Notes: generated by a model not told the origin, from the letters alone. 64,000 bases of DNA from Phorcus lineatus (GCA_921293015.1 OV121095.1:39591484-39655483), one strand, 5' to 3'. Counted from the first letter of the stretch, positions 24,101-35,588 are shown. A program made the numbers and translations.

Positions 24101-24706
24101 GAGAAAACTGATACAAAGGGTAAAGAAAATAAAGTATTTGTAGATTTAACTGACACTTGCATTCCCATAGAAAATGCTGGGCAGTTGCAGACTTTACCAC
24201 TTCCTCAGCCCGACCTGGTTGAAGGGACCATAGACGGGTCCACAGTCTTTGTATGGTATGCTGACGCTGACTTCCGGTTTATGATGGACACCATTGTAAA
24301 TCCTTTTGAGGCTGAAGGGCATAAGTTCATCCTGTCAGACAAATCCTTCATACCAGGAGCTTCCATTCAGGAGAACATTCTTCACGCTATTGAGGACAGT
24401 GACAGAACCATTATCATCCTCTCCAAAGAGTCGCTGGTGGATGAGTGGACTCTGTATGCATTCAGATTCGCAACAGAGAGACAGATGCTAGATAAGTGTT
24501 TCCTCACTGGACTGGTTGTAAGGGAAGGTCTGATGGACAGTCCGTGTGATGAGGAGATTGTGAAGCACCTGCTGGCTTATCAGCCACTCAGTGAGAAGGA
24601 TGGGGACTTCCACAGCAAAATGAGGACTTTCATGCAACACTCAGCTACAAAGTGTAATAAACACCAGTCTCGTGAACAGTTGAATGCAAATAGTACAAAT
24701 CTATAG
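21194..24706 (+). CDS. Twin-TIR Toll-like receptor
   Basis: This is a type I membrane receptor of the innate immune system, 1170 residues from the ATG at 21194. A second ATG at 21209 has the better Kozak context; either leaves an N-terminal signal peptide (LLQLSALSVFLLCFYLA). The ectodomain has scattered leucine-rich repeats at about 197-260 and 295-455 (LQILSLARCGL, LEKLDLHGNKI), an LRRCT-like CDCNILNF near 530, an LRRNT-like CPNNCTCYK near 602, more repeats, and a second LRRCT (LQCDCHSLW) near 715: the multiple-cysteine-cluster layout of protostome Tolls. A transmembrane helix spans about 773-798. TIR1 (about 823-965) begins with YDAFIAY. TIR2 (about 1014-1142) has a BB-loop-like SFIPGASI. 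TIR1 lacks the usual Pro-Gly in its BB loop, and TIR2 lacks the YDAF box. Tandem-TIR receptors are known in molluscs. The ligand is unknown. The coding sequence is intact and in a single exon. Confidence 0.95.
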   Translation: MRGETMDNLLQLSALSVFLLCFYLAQPTYGQEKCPLKLASFTNIPTFMVNGEEKPLVIHKIVVQPFTDEHVNETECVIEISDLMKDEVNYTGYRLRAYLFACIKPMRILLNGTHTPYPEIISYAQLQECEMGVDSLSVISNVTTLTVLNIVGRSTLTASNDSSDCTALDEVGTLLISNQRYPSLDMEVFYACKNHLSFMAEMILSNLSLSSLPSNLDKYMPTLQGLDLTRNNFTTPPVFPWDNSTRNLPQNLSRTVFLQTHYTYGTVTIPNYEYRREYRLDDNPYLNLTGYTFRGYLQILSLARCGLRTLRPDEFNELNGLQFLSLDGNLLTEIPNGLFLKSSNLRKLELQRNKLNDLTPGVFKGLQYLTRLNLAENELTILRDGLFHGMFELEKLDLHGNKITAISRGAFSELLLKLKVVNLENNPLAYLPECLLMLRGLYDIRLQGNNITDLNFTRLDRELEFDKFKYTVVDSVSTANPDLDIPTDGLRKVDMSGSPITTISLIPGEDKYAPVKLALLLKHFKFMLTNTNILCDCNILNFTTYVREIVNNGTLGSSTVKLTLRGTEYAFENWKCAKPSELAGRQLLHLKDEETYCHFDTQDCPNNCTCYKRSVVGTNIVDCRGVALTAAPDILPEGDTELWLQDNLISNFKIGKRLSSQLVELHLERNGLEKLNPKCLSHMGKLKRLYIDNNLLAYIPSEIQHMHLEVVKLGGNPLQCDCHSLWMKKWLLRNFDIVADYFEVKCVNIVEDTGTNILKVNDEDFICEKVPISRIAIPTAIPTGFVLIVLIVSLLLFMFWNDFKVFLFVHTSIHPFDKKDPEGMMCYDAFIAYPPCISDWVHENILRLLQVDSKYRLYDVATDFKFGHSLQENIQHGVQHSRRMVLVLSEDSRSDSLMQLAIEAGLEKCREEKANFLVPVLCNIATKDIENEQLQKYFKAKKFISNTDAYFIKKLLYHMPTVPINSQSIEKTDTKGKENKVFVDLTDTCIPIENAGQLQTLPLPQPDLVEGTIDGSTVFVWYADADFRFMMDTIVNPFEAEGHKFILSDKSFIPGASIQENILHAIEDSDRTIIILSKESLVDEWTLYAFRFATERQMLDKCFLTGLVVREGLMDSPCDEEIVKHLLAYQPLSEKDGDFHSKMRTFMQHSATKCNKHQSREQLNANSTNL

Positions 24707-25870
24707 CCTTTTTGAGAGAATGAAGAGGACTGTCGTGGAAGGTATACGGCATCCTCTCATATGTGTATTGGGTAGATTTTACAAAATTTGAACTGTTTAA
24801 ACTGCTCTCAGTATCAAAACACATATGTCATGGAAGTGTTGGTTCATTGTCTAGAAGTATTGGTCCATTTGCCATTCATGTAAGCTTCAGATCATTTTCT
24901 CGTTTATATACATTACAGACCAGTATTATTTTGATAGATAAATCTATTCAGTAGGAATATTACCGTAAAGTGAATCCAAAGCGCATGTTAGAAAAAATTA
25001 TTAGAGGAATCTGTTTGGCTAGAAATGGTTAGTGATTTTCTGTTACTGTTTCCGATCTAATCATATGTAAACGACACATTTTACATTATGATAAAATGAA
25101 TATTTACGTTATAAGCTATACTTCTGTAAGAATCATAATGTTTTTATTACTGTATTGTACAATGTCTAGTGCTATGAAACTGAACAGCGAGTTTTAGACT
25201 CTCCAGAAAGAGAATATGTCAAGTCTAGAGTTTCCTCAACAAATGTCTTATCGTGTTCACTTTGTTGAGAATGGATTACAAAGTGTGCAGATTAGACTCC
25301 TGATATTTGAGTACTCAAACTGAGAAGACTGGAGTTCCCTCCCTTCCCCTATGCCCTTTTAAAGAAGTCGGTCGACCGTGTTATCTGTACATCTTTCATT
25401 TGAAAGAACCGAGAAATGTTACCTTACTGTAACATTGGTAATGACCTGATTACTTGTGTGGGAGGAAAATGTCGTATTCCGCATACAACTATATCGTGTT
25501 TTTCGCTGACATGGATATAACTAATAATATTATTCTTATTCATGTATCACGTTATAAATGTTATACTTTTCATAAGCGTCATCATCAGATTACTTTCAAT
25601 TACGGGGTTTTATGTTTGATTCGTTTAGTACTTAACACCACAGGGATTGACAGTGTTGTTGGTGTTCCAATAATCGAATGTGCCATTTCTTGTCACTTTG
25701 TACAATAATATGTACTAAGAAAAAGCAAACCAAACCTTAAGGTCGATTTCATATTTTCTGAAATGTCGTGTTTATGTTACGAGATTGTGTTATCGATTTG
25801 TTTGTGGGGGAGGGTAAATAAAATTTAATATAAATGACGATGAAAAGATGAATAAAACTTTGAATGTGTT
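24707..25870 (+). other. Probable 3' UTR with poly(A) signals
   Basis: No other gene is seen here. AATAAA occurs at 25818-25823 and 25851-25856, the latter followed by a TG-rich TGAATGTGTTC. These are the best candidates for the end of the receptor transcript; shorter isoforms cannot be excluded. Confidence 0.4.
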
Positions 25871-26154
25871 CAATAGAGTTCACTGTCAACTATAGCACTC
25901 ATAGACGTGACTCTGTGAAACCGATGAAATTTGTAAACATGGTAATCTTGTTCAGACCAACCATCAAAGCTTTTCTATTTATTCTTCTGTAACAAATCAT
26001 TTTGGTTATTCATAACTAATTAGCTAAACGTAAATCATTTTCCGCTGTCTGCTGGTATGCCAACAAAAGGTCAATCTTGAGCGGTTGGTTCACACATCAT
26101 TGAATATTTGTATAACAGATATGAAAAAAATGTCATAAAGACATTAAAAAAATG

Positions 26155-26480
26155 TCAAAAAGTCATAAGATATATGCCTTTAGCAATTCAATCCCACTGC
26201 AAAAAAACAGTCATCATAAAAATCCAGTGAAATTGGCTTTATAAACTATATCGAGATCAAGTTCTGCACACAAAGCAGTATTGTTCCTGTATTACCTATC
26301 GCACATATTTTTACAAAAGAAATGAAAAATGAAGTCATTAGATGTATGCTTTTAGCAAGTCATTCACAATGATATAGCGAAATATAGTCAACTTAAAAAT
26401 CCAGTGGCTAAATAACGTACATGTACGTTGGGATCAAGTTCTGAACAAAAGGCAGGATTGTTTCTCTATTACCTGTCACC
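26155..26480 (+). repeat. Diverged tandem duplication, about 173 bp
   Basis: A stretch from GTCATAAGATATATGCCTTT (about 26162) is echoed by GTCATTAGATGTATGCTTTT (about 26333). Both continue through TTAGCAA, AAATCCAGTG, GATCAAGTTCTG and CTATTACCT or a close variant. Many substitutions and small indels indicate an old duplication. Confidence 0.6.
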
Positions 26481-26806
26481 ATGCACAGTTATGCAACTTT
26501 ATGTTCGCTGTCAAGGGTTTATAACTTGCCGCTATCAGTTTATAAACCAGGAAGAAACATTTCGTGATGTGTCATTATCCTCCAGACCGTTTAATGAGAT
26601 TGAGCTTAACTGATGCAACTTTAATTCCGAGATTTTTTTTTTGTAAACATATTTCAAAAATATAAGTTCCTCCTAAGGTATTTTCAAGCACAAAAGATGA
26701 CAGGTTTTCAAAAACCTTGAATATATATACATTTATCATATTTTAGCTTCTCCATTCATATAGTTAGGATCATTTATGGGGTTTTGGGAAACATAATAAA
26801 TAGAAC

Positions 26807-26930
26807 ATTTGACATTTCTCGTCGAATACCATGAATATTTCATCTCGTGAAGTAGAAAATCACTCGTGAAAATATAAGTTTCTACTTCACTCGATGAAAT
26901 ATCCATGGTATTCGACGAGAAATGTCAAAT
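26807..26930. repeat. Hairpin element, copy 1
   Basis: The arms ATTTGACATTTCTCGTCGAA (plus strand, left) and its inverse at 26911-26930 continue inwards to GTAGAAA / TTCTAC, about 50 bp each with few mismatches. There is a short loop and no coding sequence. It shares its ends with the copy at 27134. Confidence 0.75.
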
Positions 26931-27133
26931 ATCCTCTATATATTCACAGAGTTTAAGTCTACACCGAAATTGATATTCAAGTTGTAGATAGATCAAACAA
27001 AATAATGTCTATAAGTTTCTCAAATTCAATTTTATTAACGTTTCCTCAAACAAATGTGTTAGTATGTAATAACGAACATTCTGCCAATTAAGTTATACAT
27101 CTCACGATTATAAGATGTAAATAAATAGAGGAT

Positions 27134-27259
27134 ATTTGACATTTTTCGTCGAATACCGTTTATTCAGAGAGTGAAAGTAGAAATTTTTATTTTCACGAGC
27201 TGCGCAATTTTCTACTTCACGAAATGATATATACATGATTTTCGAGAGAAATGTCGAAT
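27134..27259. repeat. Hairpin element, copy 2 (diverged)
   Basis: Same outer sequence as the hairpin at 26807 (ATTTGACATTTTTCGTCGAA left, GAGAAATGTCGAAT right) and the same GTAGAAA / TTCTACTTCAC inner segment, but with more mismatches between the arms. Two independently decayed copies 200 bp apart show that this is a mobile family rather than a chance palindrome. Confidence 0.65.
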
Positions 27260-29948
27260 GATTTATTTATAATGTTTACCAAATATCGTAAATGACCTAA
27301 ATGATAAGAATGGGGAAGCTTCATTGTCACGGCCATCTCATGACGTCATTCAATTATTGTTTGACGTCATAAATTGCGTTATATGGTTAAGCAGTTTTTC
27401 ACTGAGTAGAAAAGCATTAATTGTAAATTCACTCAGTGAGAATACGGATTTTATTTTTTAACCTATAAATGACATATTTCACCATTGAAAATACAATAAA
27501 CTGATATACCCTTTCATAAGTATTCTGTACATTACGGGGGGTATTGTTGTCCTATAATCACGCACTTTCAGCAGCAACGAAGCATGACGAAAGGAAAGTG
27601 GGATTCGTTGTCAGGCGCGAGAAAACAATGAGCTCAAGATCGAGTATGAAATAAACAACAAACAGCGACCATTACAAGAACACAGTTGTAAACCGATTTC
27701 ACAGATACATTCACTGTGTTCTGTATTATATTAAAAAGATACGACTAGCTTAATAATCCTCCTTTTCCATGGGAATCGATCAATATATTTTTTCTCTCTC
27801 AGTGGCAGTACTGATATCAAGTCTTTGTTAACAATTACATAGAAACAAAAACCTTTTCACTCTTTATCTTACAAGGGATTTTAGATAAGGAGAAAGTTCG
27901 TATTATTATAATTTTTATTCTCGTATGAAAATTTGTAGAATATTTCTATCGCACATTAATATTTGTGACAGACAACAAATGGTTACGCTAGACAAGTCGC
28001 CAGGTGAGTTAAACTCTACGGAGTGAGGCCAAAAGCATTTACGTATCCAACGTCAGTTCTGTTACAAACGTAAAACCGGTATTGTAAAAGGGTCATTACC
28101 TAACCAGGTTTTCTAAATTAAATGGTATTTACTTCACGGGTTGCCAATTTATACAATATTCAGTCAACTCTCATTGAGACATTAAGTGCATATGTTAACT
28201 CTATATATAAACGTGTTTGTTATAAATTAAAAACATCTATTAAATGCTTTGTACATTGTCACAAAAAAAGAACAACGGCAAAATACGCACAATCCTCCAT
28301 TTCAACCAAGGGTTTATATGCACACCTAATTTGTTTAATAGCGATTAAAGTACTGTATTGTAGAAACATGATGTTAAACTACGTGAAATATCATGTAGAT
28401 ATAGGATTGGCGCCGTTCATCTTCATCTCTCGAACAAGGCGTTCTAACGAGTTCTCGACGCAGTTAAGTGGTAAGTCGATCTGTATACGCAGCATCCATA
28501 GAGTGTACTAGTATGTAGTAAACAATTGCATATGTTGAGCTCATCCCTAGTCCTTAACAAGGTTCATTGTGAATAATGAATGTGATATAGGTTCCTGCAA
28601 CATAAAGTAAATAGTTCCGGTATGTCCCAGCATGACTTCCACCATAACACACTGAGGTCGTGCTAGAACTTCCTCCTGCCCGGTAGTTGCCACAGTCTCT
28701 CCTTCACTTACTGTGTGTCAACTGGATACTGCGACTTAATTCATTCATATCAGTCATAAATACATTGTCCAATACAACAACGTTATGTTATTGAAGCTAT
28801 TGCTTCAGTACAGGAAATAAACACTACCAGTGAAATATAATGTTTTCTTTCAAACATCGTGGCAGATCATCTGGTATCATGCATATGTTTCATTTGAATA
28901 TTTCGATTAGGAAGTAAACGTTGTCCTGTGAGCAGTAGAGGGAGTCTCATTTAAAAGAATTATTTTACATTTGTTATTGATTTGGAATATTTCTCTCATG
29001 TCGTGAAAGTTTTCCTGGAACAGGATACACAGAATTGCGCCTCAGTCACTTTACTTCCGTGTTTTGTGATGTGCTTCCTTTACGGGAGACGCTGTTCTGT
29101 CATAAACCAGCCAACTGGTACGTTTTTTATGAATGAACATAAAATAGATTGCTGTAGATAATTCTTCGGTATTGAATTAACAGTTCATAGTTAACAAGCT
29201 TGCAGTGCTATTTAATCGTTACATTTTTTATTGCACACAGACAATCGTGCAATTCAAAATTAACCTACGTAAATTACACTCAAGTTAATATTTGTTTCAA
29301 TCTATTCACTACGAAAAGATACACAAATTAATTTAAGTGTTCGGTGATATGAAATGTTATTCTCCATTACTGAACAACAACGGGGCATGAGAACAATAGG
29401 ATGACGTCGCAATTGTAATTTAATATTAGGTATTTCAAAAGTTTATTGTGAATGATTCATTTTTAGCAGGGGAGGGGTTGAGCGGTCGGAAAAAAATATA
29501 CACTTACCAGGGGTCATGAAAAATAATACGATTGAAAGAGGGCTAAAACGTCATCATAAAGCATTTTTAAATGCAAAATTAAATCTAGAATTTAAGATTT
29601 ATACTTTATATTTCTTAAACAAAAGGTAGAAAAGTAGTTCTGTTGTACTCAGACTTTATACAAGTAGTTAATATATAAAAGGCGTTTGCCACTGTTTATA
29701 ATAGAAAATAATTATGATGTTGATATTTAACAAAATCTTGAACATTTGCTCTATTCAGCTTCCATACTTCATATGCCACGGAGTAACGAAATCTAAACTC
29801 AGACGAGACCCGTTTATCGGGCAAAGAGATAAAACAATATAATATTCAAGCCAATACAAGTAAGAGAGAAGCAATGAGTAAATAAAGTGATTTATTTCTA
29901 GTCTAAACATAGACGAAAACTGGGTACGAAAACTGGTCACCCGTAGAT
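27260..29948. other. Intergenic, paired CRE-like sites
   Basis: No supported gene. TGACGTCA occurs twice at 27341-27348 and 27362-27369, separated by an AT spacer. A plus-strand frame of 129 codons (28122-28511) has no recognisable motif and an AT-biased composition typical of chance frames. Confidence 0.4.
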
Positions 29949-30103
29949 AACTCAACGGTATCCTGTCAAAACGCAGAACTGCAAAACGCAGAATCCCAAT
30001 TAGCAGAAATGAAAAGTTCATTGTCAGGCTGGTCACACCTATTCAATTAAGTAATGGACTGGTCCACTCTGACAGTGAGTAGAGCGACACAGTCAAATTA
30101 GCA

Positions 30104-30249
30104 GATCACTGAATCAACAGGTCAATGTTCAACAGTATGAACCTCCCGGTATATGTTTATATGAAAACACTGAGCAGATCACTGAATCAACAGGTCAATG
30201 TTCAACAGTATGAACCTCCCGGTATATGTTTATATGAAAATACTGAGTA
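30104..30249 (+). repeat. 73-bp direct repeat inside the MULE
   Basis: Two nearly identical units starting GATCACTGAATCAACAGG and containing CCTCCCGGTATATGTTTATA lie head to tail. A third, partial and diverged copy is at about 30290-30340. Confidence 0.8.
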
Positions 30250-30437
30250 GTAACACACTGTAACAATATATTCAGCACTCTATCAAAACATTGTTAAACA
30301 GTATAATCCTCCCAGGTACATGTGTTTATATGAAAATACTCTATCAAAACATTGTTTAGAGTAAACAATTAAACTTTAATCTCATACTTCCATATATATA
30401 GGTGTTAGAAACATGGCATAGACATTCCAATTCCACA

Positions 30438-30900
30438 ATGGCTGGGTTACGGAAAGTAGAATATGTGATGTCTCAGAAAGGTGCTCCACAAGTGTTACTT
30501 GACGGATACTTGTATGCTAAGAACAAGGATAAGGGGGACACTGTTTACTGGCGGTGTGTTAATAGGTCATGCAGTGGCAAGTGTACCACCGTCACAGACT
30601 TCGTGAAGATAACAACACAACACAGCCATCCACCTAGTGACGACCGGGCCCTGAAGTTTGTCAGCACGCTGAGGAAGAGAGCTAGAGAAGAGACGACGCC
30701 AATGCAGCAGATCTATAACAACGAGAGAGAAGGCGAAGGTCATCCAGATCAACTTTGGAGCTGCTCCACCACCCAAGAAAGCAATCTACAAAGAGAAGGA
30801 GCAGCGCCTGTCTCGTCTGAAAGATCAGCTTCGCCGTGGTGAGAAGTCACCAATGCAGTTCCTGGATGCAGTCGGACCTCTCATGATGATGAAGATGTGA
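30438..30900 (+). pseudogene. FLYWCH zinc-finger part of a MULE transposase, frameshifted
   Basis: From the ATG at 30438 the protein begins with a FLYWCH zinc finger: LLDGYLY at 20-26, YWRC at 37-40, then C45, H62 and H64 (QHSHPP) giving a C2H2 ligand set. FLYWCH fingers are the DNA-binding N-terminus of many animal MULE transposases. After TTPMQQIYNNE the original frame runs into low-quality sequence and stops at 30842. The +1 frame entered at about 30724 reads REKAKVIQINFGAAPPPKK, then a charged segment KEKEQRLSRLKDQLRRG, and ends at TGA 30898-30900. One extra base near 30720 would explain this; an assembly error is the other option. No catalytic domain follows. I see no evidence that it is a host gene, since it sits wholly inside the inverted-repeat element. 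Confidence 0.75.
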
Positions 30901-31185
30901 ATGAAAGCACAGATTGAACAATGAACAATGATAAGCAATGTTGTAAATTGTAAAATAATCAATATCCAAGATGATGAAAGAATCCAACAATGGAAACATA
31001 TGATTAAAAAACATGCACAATACATGTTTACACAACAAATTGTATTTTTGTCTTCATTTCATTTCCTATCGGGCCGTTCCATTATATTATGAGGGTTCAG
31101 GTGTGTGCAACCAACCATAAATGTTGTTGTTTTAGCAGTTCTGCGTTTTGCAGTTCTGCGTTTTGGCAGGTAACCAACTCAACAG

Positions 31186-34100
31186 GAGTTAACAGCTAAT
31201 TAGGGAAGTGAATTGCCCGTGAATAAACAAATAGAGAAGCTCTAGTGAATCACACTAGCATAACACCCAGACCTTGAAACAACAAGATAGGACTAATGGC
31301 CGCCTTAACGAAGAGCGCTTAAATCGGAACACTTCAAGGCTGGCGAGAAATAAAAGGGAATTAATGGGACACGGATGGGACTAAATATAGGGATGAATAA
31401 ACAACAAGTACGCAGTTCTTTAGATAATTCCTAATAACTTCTTTGAGTGAATGAACAAATAAGACTACTAGATAGGTAAAGTAGAACTTAAAAAAATAAT
31501 TTGACGGAGATGATAACGTTAACACTGTAACACTGTCTTTAAAGGAAGTGATCACATTCTCCAAAAAGATACAGAGAAACCAAGGAATAATTAACCTCAC
31601 CAATCCAACTTCTCCCACTGGCAACAGCAAGATAGATCTCTCTGTCGTTGGTAAGACGTTCACCCACTTTTAAAGGGTGAGTGCGGACCTCGAAGAAGAC
31701 ACCCTACTGCACCATGAGAAGATTGTAGCTTAACTTCAAGATAACACAAAGTTGTGTTTCTTTGATAAACTAAAATAGCCCTATCTCCGTATTGTTTAGG
31801 TTACAGCGCCATACATTGGCTTGTTATAAAGGGGACAAACTCCTTTACAAGCACATGTCAATATGAATAGCATAAATACTGACAATAATGGTGACATTGC
31901 ATAAAAAAATGAAGATGAGAGGCTGGCAAAAGTAGGTACGCTCGAACATCGTCACACATGATTTTTTTCCCTCTCATAGCTCAAACACTATCTTAAAAGT
32001 ATTATGTAACATGTAACAAATGTTACATAATATTATCTAATTTTTATGATTCGTAGATGTTATGTTATTATACTTATTGTACCTTCAACTATCTATAGTT
32101 TTCTTGTGCTACAGATTTGATAAAGACATTTACTTTTGTTAAAATCAAACTCAGACACTAATAGTTTAAATGTTTTTAAAGTTGATAGTTTAATTACTAT
32201 GATGTGAAGATTTCCCTTTTTCTAGTAATCAAAAGTTGAATTTGTAGATTTTAAACTATTTTTTGAGCTTTGAAGAAATCATTTTGTCCAGAGCATATCT
32301 TCTCACCTATAGATGCTTGTATCCAAAAGTGAAACACGTGTCAACCATGGTCCTTCCATGGTTTTATCATTTCATGAATTCATTGTTTCAAGTTTTCAGT
32401 GGATTGATATGGGCAAGACATATGTATTGTGATGGAATTTTGAACTTGTGCAATTTTTTTAGCTCTTTTGATCACTATTGGAAGTTGAGATATATAAGTG
32501 AGGAGTGCTCACCTATTCTGTTATTTATAAATAAAAAGACATTGTGATTTTAATTTTCAAAATGAATAAAGCATGAGTCTTAAAAGTAAAGTTATAATGC
32601 ATTTATTCAACTTTTAAAGATAAAGTTTACACTTTGTTAAACATAGCAATGTATTATAAACAATGGTATTCAAAACATATTTGATATGCAGTTGATGTTC
32701 TCAGATGCTTGCTGTTAAAAAAGATTCTAATGAAACTTAATTGTTTGGGAGGGCCACGTTTGTACATAAAATCCCAAGAGATATCATTATATCATTCAAT
32801 ATTGTGAATAAACAACTGATGAGAGATAACGTAGATAGTAGCTGCATAACTTGAAATAATTTTACAAGCCCCAATGTACAAACAATAGAGATTGAATATT
32901 GCAATTTTGACGAACCGCTTCACCAGTCTCTAAAGAGTTATGGCCCTTTTATTATAAATACTCCATCGCTGCACATATCCTGCAGTTATATTTCAAGACA
33001 AAGCCTGATCGCGATTTTTGTTGTGGAATTTCTTACTTCAATTAACACCGTTTTGGCACGATTCAATTTTATATATCTTGTATATCAATATATATGTCAC
33101 TGGTAAAACCTAAATTTCGATTTCTGATAAACGTTAGACAAAGCGCCCTTAAAATGTTCACTATACACGTACTATAGTACTCCCGTAAATGTAAAATGAA
33201 TTATTTTGGCGTTTATTTATTTTATCAGTCGACTAATAAATCACTTCCTACAGATGTTGAAATAACTGTATGTTTTCAACTAGGAATTTTGAATACACAA
33301 GATAAATATAAAGAACATCACCTTTTTTAAGGAAATTTAATCATATTTACAACACATTTAGAATCATGTTATTAATTCCGTCACTATCAGCATAACCCTG
33401 CGACACAGTTTGAATGGGAAGGTACGGTTGCACGTGGATTGCCATGGAAACTGTGAAATTGACAATAAAAGAAATGAATGAACTCGTTAAAATAGTAATT
33501 TATAACACGCCCTTAGGATTGTATAAATTTTGAAAAACACCGGAATTTATCAATAATTTTGAGTATTTCAATATCACATTAAGTGAATCTACCAAAGTAT
33601 ATATAATGAATATTTCACATTAATTTATCATTTTTAATGACCGTATTGAATATTACAGCTTATTTACTAAAGAAAGAGAAAATTTCCTGACACAATTCTA
33701 TATTTTGAGATTGACAAAGTTTACGGGTACATGCTTACTCCTTCCTAAGTTGGAATGTGTGGGACTTCAGGAAGGAGTACGGACATGCGAAATTTCGTGC
33801 AATTCACATTTTCTCATAAGCAGTTGTAATCACGGTAATCTTGTCTTTCTTATGAAAATCACTTCCCTATACAGGCTTGAGCTCAATTATATACCACACA
33901 AATCATCCGTTCACTACTGATTTAAGCGGTTCCAAATAAATCCAGTCCTATTGTATTGTGATAGCCACATGGACCATATCTGTAGTGAATATGTGGAGCT
34001 CTATGAATCTATTATTTTTAAACTTTCAAAAATATGATGATGTAAATTAACATGGTATTATCTAGAGACAGATATAGCAAAAATCGTTATGAAATAGACA

Positions 34101-34730
34101 TGGTACGGAAATAGTCAGAGAGGTTTAACAACGTATTGACGTTGGATTACATATATATTACTATTTACCTGCGTTTCGAGGTACGAGAGACAAGTTTCGA
34201 CCTGATTTAAATGAGATTGAAATATATTTGATACATTCCAGCATTTCATAACCTTTTTATGAAAACTATCCGTGTTGTTTTTTTCATTGCATTGACATTT
34301 TGAAATATTCTTTTTCCCATGATCGGACGTAATTACATAAAATGAATGTTAGCTTCTCCCAGCCAGTGCTCACAGCTTTCACAGCAGTGTATCACTCCAT
34401 TACAACCTTCTTCAGAAATGATGCTCTCTGTATCAATATTAGCAACATACACATACTTCTGCTATGTAAAGATTCAGACAGATATGAAGTGACCAATTCA
34501 TTGAGAGATAACAAACGTCAATAAATCAATTTTCAGTAACAAAACAACAACCATAAGAGAATGCTTTGTCTGCTCAGTAAAAATCCATCATATAAGTGTG
34601 TCTACAGAAGGAATTAGAGGAATCGATATTACAAACTTAATTTAGACACCATTAAAACAACTTAGTACTTTAAAGTGAAAGTTTGTTGAAAGCGTTTGGT
34701 TTTATGGTAAGGTCTCTAAAGGTCACAGAA
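31186..34730. other. Intergenic, no gene seen
   Basis: AT-rich. A small perfect palindrome (ATTATGTAACA ... TGTTACATAAT) sits at 32001-32031. The open frames at 31361-31663 (minus) and 33705-33920 (plus) show no motif and are not called. Confidence 0.4.
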
Positions 34731-34734
34731 AAGT

Positions 34735-35365
34735 AACTGAAATTAACGTATTGGTTGGCTACTGGTAAGGCGCAATAGGCGAGATGGTGAGCTGTTCAGG
34801 TGAATTAACGAATTGGCTAATTGCTGGTAAGGCGCAATAGGCGAGTTGGTTAGCTTTTAAGGTGTAATTAACGTATTGGTTGGCTGCTGGTAAGGCGAAA
34901 TAGGCGAGTTGGTTAGCTGTTAAGGTGAAATTAACGTATTGGTTGGCTGCTGGTAAGGCGCAATAGGCGAGATGGTGAGCTGTTCAGGTGAAATTAACGA
35001 ATTGGCTAGTTGCTGGTAAGGCGTAATATGCTAGTTGGTTAGCTTTTAAGGTGTAATTAACGTATTGGTTGGCTACTGGTAAGGCGCAATAGGCGAGATG
35101 GTGAGCTGTTCAGGTGAAATTAACGAATTGGCTAGTTGCTGGTAAGGCGCAATAGGCAAGATGGTGAGCTGTTCAGGTGAAATTAACGAATTGGCTAGTT
35201 GCTGGTAAGGCGCAATAGGCTAGTTAGTTAGCTGTTAAGGTGAAATTAACGTATTGGTTGGCTGCTGGTAAGGCGCAATAGGCGAGATGGTGAGCTGTTC
35301 AGGTGAAATTAACGAATTGGCTAGTTGCTGGTAAGGCGCAGTGGGCTAGTTGGTTAGATGCTGTT
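34735..35365 (+). repeat. 62-bp dimeric minisatellite, about 10 copies
   Basis: Units of 62-63 bp run from ATTAACG to ATTAACG. Each appears to be an old doublet of about 31 bp: TTGGTTGGCTGCTGGTAAGG and TTGGTTAGCTGTTAAGG are variants of one another. Two unit types (CGTATTGGTTGG and CGAATTGGCTAG) alternate irregularly. Confidence 0.85.
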
Positions 35366-35474
35366 AGGTCAATGTTGGCAGTGTTGCCTGACTCAGAGGG
35401 TTTAGGTTGAATGCTGGAAGAAAAAGTAAAAACAATTTGCACTACTACAGATAAGGTGTTCTCAATATATCAAT

Positions 35475-35502
35475 GTATATATATATATATATATATATAT
35501 AT
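35475..35502. repeat. (TA)n microsatellite
   Basis: An alternating TA tract directly abutting the left end of the 35.5-kb palindrome. A shorter TA tract follows its right side near 35949-35961. Confidence 0.9.
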
Positions 35503-35539
35503 TCTTTAAAAATAACAAACTGAAGATTGGTCTTCATAT

Positions 35540-35588
35540 AAGTTCATTACCAACCGGTTTCACAACATAGTGATCATCAGGGTAACTT
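35540..35588 (-). ncRNA. Hammerhead-ribozyme-like motif (palindrome, left arm)
   Basis: Read on the minus strand: stem I AAGTT-ACC, box CTGATGA, a weak stem II (CAC/GTG-type), box GAAA, palindromic stem III ACCGGT, U at the cleavage-site position, then GGT ... AACTT closing stem I. Boxes and order match a type I hammerhead; activity is untested. Confidence 0.5.

Larger units (their letters stand above)
29949..31183. mobile_element. MULE derivative with FLYWCH exon
   Basis: The body at 29957-31175 (1219 bp) is bounded by inverted ends: GGTATCCTGTCAAAACGCAG on the left and GGTTACCTGCCAAAACGCAG as the reverse complement of the right. Both continue with AACTGCAAAACGCAGAA. The 8-bp AACTCAAC lies directly outside on each side (29949-29956, 31176-31183), as expected for the 8-11 bp target duplication of Mutator-like elements. 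Inside are a 73-bp direct repeat (30104-30249, plus a partial third copy near 30290-30340) and a FLYWCH-type reading frame. The catalytic DDE part of a MULE transposase is missing, so it would depend on a helper in trans. Confidence 0.78.

Noticed and set aside
28122-28511. 129-codon plus-strand frame as a gene
   Set aside because: No motif, no signal peptide, no clear promoter or splice context, and composition typical of AT-rich chance frames.
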